From Hallerella porci (GTDB lineage Bacteria > Fibrobacterota > Fibrobacteria > Fibrobacterales > Fibrobacteraceae), in assembly GCF_003148885.1 (NCBI RefSeq), contig NZ_QGHD01000006.1, positions 62,001 through 126,000 of the forward strand: a DNA stretch of 64,000 nt, given 5' to 3'. Below the pieces are notes generated by a model. The model ran no database searches and was not told the origin of the DNA. It saw only the letters and a program-made list of their open reading frames with translations. Positions 59,383-64,000 of the stretch are shown here, piece by piece. Both the position numbers and the translations under genes were made by a program. Positions within the stretch are counted from its first letter, which is position 1; every line of letters begins with the position of its first letter.

Positions 59383-60639
59383 TTATTTTGAAATCCTTTT
59401 TACGCCCCAAGTGGCAATGGAATTTTCATTTTTCCAAAGAATTTTTTCTTGGTAACGGATGAGAAGAGAATAGCGAACGAGATAAACTCCGGTCGCAACG
59501 GCTTCGCGGTTGCTCGCTAACGCATTCCACCGCAGGAAAAATGTCTGCTTTTCACGAAGACAATTTCCGTTTGAAAAATGTTCGTCAACGCAATTTGTTT
59601 TCGAATGCACCGCGGTAACAAATTCGCCTGCGCGCGTATAAATTTGAAATGAAATCGAAATGGATAAATCATTTGCCGCAATCGAATCGAGCGGAAGCCT
59701 CGTCGTTTCCATTAAATAATGGCGAAAATCTTCGTCGCCGATTTCCAATGCGATGCCGAGTTCATTTTCGTTCGGATGATTTTCGCTAGTGGAAAAAATG
59801 CGTTCGAAAATCGGTGTGCGGTTTGCGGTATCGCTCGGAAGAATTGTCGCTAGAGAATTTGTGCGAAATTGAATCGGCAATTTGCCAAAAATTTTTGTGA
59901 AAGAATTGTTGTTGAAATTTCCCGAAGAATCGCGCAAAGAGCGGGGAAGTATTCTCAAAGAATCGCCGGATGCCGGAAATCCTTCTTGATGATTCCACAC
60001 GGCAATCGCAGCGAAATGGTCCGCTTTCCATTCGAGCGATGCGGTGAGCGGCTTCGTAAAATTTTCGTGTTTGTATTCGAAAATTTCTGCGGGCGAATTG
60101 GCGACAGCGCCGGCAACGAAAACGGGCTCGCTAAATTGAATGGTGAGAGAATCTTTGCCGTGTTCGTGCGCAGTTAAAATGGCGCTTGTGATTTTCGGCG
60201 GCAATTTTTCTTTCATCTTGACGGACATCGTCGTCGAATCGGTGAAAAGAATTTCGGCGGTTTTCGATTTTTCGGAAAGCGCAGTTTTTTGCAACGCTAA
60301 ATTTTTATCTTGCGGAATTTTGAAAATGAGTTTATTCGCCGCGGATGAATCCCATAAAATTTCGCGGGCTGGGATTGTGATCTTTTCATCGAGTCCGTTT
60401 TGATTTGGAAAATAAAATGAAATGCTTTTAATCGAAGAATCTAAACTTTCTTTCGAAAAATTGCCGAGGAAAATAATTTCTGCTTGATCGGCAAAACCGT
60501 CGCCGTTCGCATCGAGAAAAAAATTTTTTTCGGCGGAAGGCGGAATCGGTTTTTGAATAAATGCAGCGAATGCACTCGTTGAAAAAACGGCGCCACTCAG
60601 AAGAATTTTTGCGCAGCGTTTAACTGTGAAGAATCCCAT
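59383..60639 (-). CDS. secreted protein of unknown function with FlgD-type C-terminus
   Basis: A 418-aa protein with a signal peptide (about 1-25, ending AFA). It has an EF-hand-like calcium loop right after the signal (DANGDGFADQAE, about 44-55) and a long beta-rich region with repeated KITSAILTAHEHGKDSLTIQFSEPVF-type strands. The ~90-residue C-terminus contains FFLRWNALASN and ATGVYLVRYSL, resembling FlgD Ig-like/sorting domains. I do not recognise a specific family. The start overlaps the end of the preceding gene by 20 nt. Likely periplasmic or surface-exposed. Confidence 0.75.
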   Translation of the reverse strand: MGFFTVKRCAKILLSGAVFSTSAFAAFIQKPIPPSAEKNFFLDANGDGFADQAEIIFLGNFSKESLDSSIKSISFYFPNQNGLDEKITIPAREILWDSSAANKLIFKIPQDKNLALQKTALSEKSKTAEILFTDSTTMSVKMKEKLPPKITSAILTAHEHGKDSLTIQFSEPVFVAGAVANSPAEIFEYKHENFTKPLTASLEWKADHFAAIAVWNHQEGFPASGDSLRILPRSLRDSSGNFNNNSFTKIFGKLPIQFRTNSLATILPSDTANRTPIFERIFSTSENHPNENELGIALEIGDEDFRHYLMETTRLPLDSIAANDLSISISFQIYTRAGEFVTAVHSKTNCVDEHFSNGNCLREKQTFFLRWNALASNREAVATGVYLVRYSLLIRYQEKILWKNENSIATWGVKRISK

Positions 60640-61240
60640 AATCGCGACCTTCTGCGGGGACGATTAAACGCATTTCCGAAAGGATGCCGAGACGCTTTTG
60701 CAGAATGGCTTGAAAATCTTCGCCGAGTTCTTCTTCGTCATCTTGATCCAAATTGTAGGCGTAAAAACTGCCGTCGGCAAAAAGGGTGAAGCAACAATCC
60801 CAATCGATTTTGGATTTTTCGTCGTCCATGCTTTCGAGCATTAAAATCGGACGCGGCGCAGGAATCGGTTTGGCGTGTCCGTTTTCGTAGAGGAAATAAT
60901 TCCGCGAAATCAATAAATGTTCCAAAGCCATCGACGGTTTTGTGTCGGCAAATTCATTTCGCAGACGGCGAATATTGCCGAGGTCATCTTCGAATGGATC
61001 TTGGAAATCTTGCGGCAAAACGATTTGCCAATAATCAAATTTTTTGCCCGAGGCATTAAAGCGTTCTTGCCATTCTTTTGGCGGGTCGGGACGCATCATT
61101 AAAAAATCTTCGAAGCCGTCGAGGATTTCGTCGAAGCGCGATTCGTAGGGAGAATTTTTTTGTTCTTCGATTAACGCGAGGACGGATTGAATTTTTTCGT
61201 CGGTAGACGGCGTGAAAAGTTCTTCGTTATTTTCGGACAT
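60620..61240 (-). CDS. conserved acidic hypothetical protein
   Basis: A 206-aa soluble, acidic protein without signal peptide or membrane segment. Recognisable stretches are FDEILDGFEDFLMMRPDPPKEW, FDYWQIVLPQDFQDPFEDD and a C-terminal Asp/Glu-rich patch. I know no family for it. The ATG at 61240 is chosen because GAGGA is 6 nt upstream and it overlaps the preceding stop (TAATG); an ATG at 61246 leaves no room for the ribosome-binding site. The tight coupling to the aspartoacylase-like gene suggests a shared role. Confidence 0.7.
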   Translation of the reverse strand: MSENNEELFTPSTDEKIQSVLALIEEQKNSPYESRFDEILDGFEDFLMMRPDPPKEWQERFNASGKKFDYWQIVLPQDFQDPFEDDLGNIRRLRNEFADTKPSMALEHLLISRNYFLYENGHAKPIPAPRPILMLESMDDEKSKIDWDCCFTLFADGSFYAYNLDQDDEEELGEDFQAILQKRLGILSEMRLIVPAEGRDYGILHS

Positions 61241-62133
61241 TACCATTCCTCGGTCGTTTTGGTGGTGAGACTCATTGCGAGTTTCTTTTCGTAGTAAGCG
61301 CTTTCATCGATGAAAATCGGATGCACCGGAAATTCGCCATCGTAAAGAACATCTTTGCCGTCGAAGGTCATAAAAATCGGATCGCCCGGTTTGACTTCTT
61401 GATAGTCGGCTTCGCGCAAATTCGGATGCACCATCGCGGTAATTTCGCCGAAGGCATCGCGCGGATAATCGATGTCTTTAAATTGCGTGTAAACATCGAC
61501 TTTCTTTTTGGGCTTTTGCTGTAAAGTGCCGCGGTTCCATTCTTCGGCAAGTTCAAGATAACGAGTGACGACTTGTTCGGTTTCGAAGAAAAGTTTTGCG
61601 TCTAACGTGCCGTGCGGCTGCGGACCCACTTCTAAGCAAATATCCGCTTTCGCAATCGTTCCGAAATACGGCGATTCGCCGCGTTCTTCGGGCTGATAAT
61701 AGATGAACGCATTCGGAAATTCGTAAACGAGTTCTGCGCTTGCGCGCATCGTGAACGGATCGCGCGTCGAAAGGATTAAGCACACGCCCATATTCGCAGT
61801 CGTGTTGTGCACATCGATGATGAGATCGGTTTTTGTGTTTTCGCCTTTCGGTCCAAAGCGAAGATTCAATTCTTGCGCCCGACGAATTTCGTAAGCGGTT
61901 GGATTTTTGAGCGCGAGAAGTCGATTCGCAAAACTGCGGTTTAAATCGCGGTCCACATAACGACGGCAAACTGTAGAAGCTTCGATGTTCGTGTGGACGA
62001 GTTCGAGTTTTGCAGACGGGCATTTTTCTTGATAAGCGGAAAAATTTTTTGCCCATTTCTGATAAATTTTAATGCCGGTGAGTTCGTTTCCATGAGTTCC
62101 GCCGGCGACGACGATATTTTTGATCGTATTCAT
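61240..62133 (-). CDS. aspartoacylase / AstE family zinc deacylase
   Basis: A 297-aa metallocarboxypeptidase-fold hydrolase. The zinc ligands are in GGTHGNE (His and Glu, about 12-18) and DVHNTT (His, about 107). RDLNRSF and the CLEVGPQPHG stretch with the catalytic Glu match aspartoacylases, which cleave N-acetyl-aspartate or similar N-acyl amino acids. The substrate here is unknown. The TAATTTAA box lies 4 nt before the ATG and there is no ribosome-binding site. It opens the four-gene operon running to 58495. Confidence 0.88.
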   Translation of the reverse strand: MNTIKNIVVAGGTHGNELTGIKIYQKWAKNFSAYQEKCPSAKLELVHTNIEASTVCRRYVDRDLNRSFANRLLALKNPTAYEIRRAQELNLRFGPKGENTKTDLIIDVHNTTANMGVCLILSTRDPFTMRASAELVYEFPNAFIYYQPEERGESPYFGTIAKADICLEVGPQPHGTLDAKLFFETEQVVTRYLELAEEWNRGTLQQKPKKKVDVYTQFKDIDYPRDAFGEITAMVHPNLREADYQEVKPGDPIFMTFDGKDVLYDGEFPVHPIFIDESAYYEKKLAMSLTTKTTEEW

Positions 62134-62137
62134 GATT

Positions 62138-62145
62138 TTAAATTA
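62138..62145 (-). promoter_or_regulatory. TAATTTAA promoter box, probably leaderless start
   Basis: The minus-strand box ends 4 nt before the aspartoacylase-like ATG. Confidence 0.45.
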
Positions 62146-62159
62146 GTAAAAATTGCGAA

Positions 62160-62185
62160 CAAAAAACGCCTGCGATTGCAGGCGC
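62160..62185 (-). terminator. terminator of the NSS transporter operon
   Basis: Stem CGCCTGC/GCAGGCG (62167-62173 with 62178-62184). On the minus strand it is followed by TTTTTTGTT. Confidence 0.9.
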
Positions 62186-62203
62186 CGAAGAATTGACAGG
62201 GAA

Positions 62204-62311
62204 TTATTTTTTAGGCTTTTTGAAAATCTTGTAAAAGCAAAATGCGTTTAATGCAATAATTGCCGCCCAAGAAAAAGTCATAAAAATGATTCCGCCAGTT
62301 GTTAAATTCAT
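62204..62311 (-). CDS. MetS-like small subunit of an NSS transporter
   Basis: A 35-aa protein with a single membrane helix (about 6-27) and a Lys-rich tail (KIFKKPKK). Its ATG overlaps the stop of the large transporter gene by one base, and GGAGG lies 8 nt upstream. In actinobacteria, NSS transporters such as MetP need a small one-helix partner, MetS, encoded directly downstream; this gene fits that pattern in size, topology and position. Assignment is by architecture, not by strong sequence identity. Confidence 0.8.
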   Translation of the reverse strand: MNLTTGGIIFMTFSWAAIIALNAFCFYKIFKKPKK

Positions 62312-63888
62312 TAGTGAATCCTCCGATGTTTTTGTGCGCGGCCGCTCTTCCACGCATACCAAATGGCTCCATTCAAAAGTCCGATGAGAGCGAGCAAGAA
62401 AATGCGGAAGCCTAAAATGAAACTTCTTTGACTCATCGTAAAGCCGAAGAAATTCGCTTCTGCGGTCTCTTTAATATTGCTCATCGTGAGCACATTCCAA
62501 CCGTCGTGAACAATCCACGCGACCAAAAGAAGGATGAGAGCTGCGGGGCAAACGAAGCGGATGATAATGCGGAAAAATTTCGGAAGACGAATGGCGCTGC
62601 CATCGTTCAAAAGTTCAAATCCAATCGAATCGCGTCTGTGGCGTTTTTTCCCGAGGATGATGGTGAAAATGAGAGCTTGTACAGCGCCCAAAACGACGAG
62701 GAAGAAACTGCCGCCCCAGAAATCGAGTTCTTCAACGGCTCCGGCGGCAAGGCCTGCAATCGCAATAATGCCACCGATTAACGAAACCGTTCCGACGGTA
62801 AGGACGGAATTTTTGTGTGAAATTTTCAAATCGTCTTCGCAGAAACTAATCAGCGGTTGAATAATCGAAATGGCACTGGTTACGCCTGCGATAAAAAGCA
62901 TTGTAAACCAAATCGTCATAAAGAGAGAACCGAGCGGAAGCTTTCCAAAAACGAGAGGCATACTTTGGAACGCAAGTCCAAAAGTTCCCATCTTGGCGCA
63001 TTCTTCGATATTCGATCCGATGACGATAACCGCGAGCGGAATCACAATGGTGCCGCCGAGAATAATTTCGGCGAAGGCGTTTGCAGAACCCGCCGAAAGC
63101 GAAGAGAGCGCAATGTCATCGTGGCGTTTTGTGTAACTAGCGTAGCAGAAGACAATGCCCATGCCGAGGCTCATCGTAAAGAAGACTTGTCCCGCAGCGG
63201 CTAGCCAAATTTTCGGATTGAGAAGCGCCGAAAAATCGGGGTTCCACATAAACGCAAGACCGTGACTAATATCGGGGAGAGTGAGAACGCGGATAACGAG
63301 GATGATTCCCATGATGACGAGAATCGGCATCGAAATTTTATTCGCCCGTTCAATTCCTTTGCGGACTCCGAGAAGAATCACGACCATGTTGCAGATAAAC
63401 GTAATCGCAAAGAAGAAAATCGCCGCAGGAATGGAACCGATTTTTTCTTGGAGCGAAATAAAATTTCCAAAGAATTGCGTAATTTCTCCCGCTTGGACGA
63501 CAGCCATCAGCTTTCCCGTGAGGGAATACCAAGCAAAAGCTAAAATCCACGATTCGATGAAAACATAATAGCAGATAATAAATAACGGCGGCAAAAGTCC
63601 GAGAGAACCGAGATATTTTCCCCACGGACGGTCGATGATTTTATCGTATGCGCTCGGCGATGTGCCGTGACGCAGAATTCCCGCATAACGCCCAAGAGTC
63701 CATTCAATCCACGAAAGTGGAATGCCGAGAATCAAGAATGCGATTAAGTACGGAATGATGAATGTACCGCCGCCATTTGTTGCAGCCTGAACCGGAAAAC
63801 GCAAAAAGTTTCCGAGTCCGACGGCACTTCCGGCGACAGCGAGAATGACACCGAGTTTTGAACTCCAGTTTTCTCGAGATGTGCTCAT
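62311..63888 (-). CDS. sodium-dependent transporter of the NSS (SNF) family
   Basis: A 525-aa inner-membrane symporter with about twelve hydrophobic segments. The N-terminal GVILAVAGSAVGLGNFLRFP is the unwound helix 1 sodium/substrate-binding motif of LeuT-type proteins, and GGGTFIIPYLIAF follows. The extra C-terminal helix and the small downstream gene point to the MetP-type subgroup, which imports methionine or alanine; the substrate is not proven. It is followed by the small subunit and a terminator, and preceded after 10 nt by another membrane-protein gene. Confidence 0.92.
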   Translation of the reverse strand: MSTSRENWSSKLGVILAVAGSAVGLGNFLRFPVQAATNGGGTFIIPYLIAFLILGIPLSWIEWTLGRYAGILRHGTSPSAYDKIIDRPWGKYLGSLGLLPPLFIICYYVFIESWILAFAWYSLTGKLMAVVQAGEITQFFGNFISLQEKIGSIPAAIFFFAITFICNMVVILLGVRKGIERANKISMPILVIMGIILVIRVLTLPDISHGLAFMWNPDFSALLNPKIWLAAAGQVFFTMSLGMGIVFCYASYTKRHDDIALSSLSAGSANAFAEIILGGTIVIPLAVIVIGSNIEECAKMGTFGLAFQSMPLVFGKLPLGSLFMTIWFTMLFIAGVTSAISIIQPLISFCEDDLKISHKNSVLTVGTVSLIGGIIAIAGLAAGAVEELDFWGGSFFLVVLGAVQALIFTIILGKKRHRRDSIGFELLNDGSAIRLPKFFRIIIRFVCPAALILLLVAWIVHDGWNVLTMSNIKETAEANFFGFTMSQRSFILGFRIFLLALIGLLNGAIWYAWKSGRAQKHRRIH

Positions 63889-63898
63889 AAGTTACCTC

Positions 63899-64000
63899 TC
63901 ATAAAATAATTCCATCCACAAATAAAACGGCTGCGGTTGCCGCACAGGCGACGATAACGAGACCTCGTCCGAGTAAAGAAGCTGTAACCGCTGCGATAAA
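63899..64000 (-). CDS. C-terminal end of a membrane protein (5' part outside window)
   Basis: Only the last 33 codons are visible, ending with TGA at 63899-63901. They form one hydrophobic helix (LVIVACAATAAVLFVDGIIL) preceded by FIAAVTASLLGRG. This resembles the C-terminus of AzlD-type branched-chain amino-acid transport proteins, but so short a piece cannot fix the family. It is 10 nt upstream of the NSS transporter and probably in its operon. Confidence 0.6.
   Translation of the reverse strand, partial: FIAAVTASLLGRGLVIVACAATAAVLFVDGIIL

Overview
The window looks like part of a Fibrobacterota chromosome (Fibrobacter or Hallerella type). Signs are a type III glutamine synthetase, lipoproteins and exported proteins with long poly-serine linkers, a large secreted right-handed beta-helix (pectate-lyase-fold) protein with a sorting-type tail, a cytoplasmic GH5 glucanase, a formylglycine-generating-enzyme-like lipoprotein, and promoters resembling the TAnnTTTG box of Bacteroidota. 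There is no transposase, prophage, CRISPR array or rRNA. Most of the window is housekeeping and biosynthesis; the unusual material is in the intergenic spaces and in control signals.

Layout. 1-4544 (+): pheT (5' end cut by the window), dnaX with an A10 slippage site, ybaB. 4596-11391: a sugar transferase (-), then homoserine dehydrogenase, a second polyprenyl-phosphate sugar transferase, nadC, coaX and galE (+). 11481-13339 (+): an ExbB-ExbD-TonB energy-transduction set. 13340-14161: a gene-free block with two copies of an inverted-ended element and a 42-bp-period tandem array. 14162-19109 (-): a 1471-aa acyl-CoA dehydratase activase fusion and a coupled transglutaminase-like protein. 19172-25326: small hydrolase (+); AGCS symporter, lgt, penicillin-binding protein and orn (-); fabF (+), with orn and fabF diverging from one palindromic promoter. 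25406-30780 (+): a DUF2279-like protein, GDP-mannose dehydratase and reductase, and glnN behind a near-ideal sigma-54 promoter. 30885-33823 (-): GH5, CvfB-like RNA-binding protein, rRNA methyltransferase. 33916-37406 (+): DJ-1/PfpI, citramalate synthase, hisD. 37505-43435: tRNA-Gly(CCC), an exported Ser-rich protein, ispE, tRNA-Gln(UUG), rplY, a Ser-rich lipoprotein, an RluE-like pseudouridine synthase and guaA. 43436-44074: a second gene-free block with another 42-bp-period array. 44075-49421: FGE-like lipoprotein, pdxT, pdxS (-) and the divergent MocR/PdxR regulator. 49541-55987 (-): rpsD, a Ser-rich lipoprotein coupled to the beta-helix protein, argF. 56248-58482: a broken BspA-like leucine-rich-repeat gene behind a C9 tract. 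58495-62133 (-): an overlapping four-gene operon (aspartoacylase-like, hypothetical, secreted protein, HAD phosphatase). 62204-64000 (-): an NSS transporter with a 35-aa MetS-type subunit and the C-terminus of another membrane protein.

The strongest new observations are: (1) about a dozen genes in which a TAnnTTT(G/A) box ends only 4-8 nt before the start codon with no Shine-Dalgarno sequence, which implies many leaderless mRNAs; (2) two unrelated intergenic arrays with exactly the same 42-bp period, both between convergent genes; (3) the dnaX A10 tract, where slippage in either direction meets a stop within three codons; (4) the glnN sigma-54 promoter; (5) an LRR surface-protein gene whose frame would be restored by one extra TG in a (TG)4 run and one sense codon in place of TAA. 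All functional statements come from reading the sequence; no database search was run.
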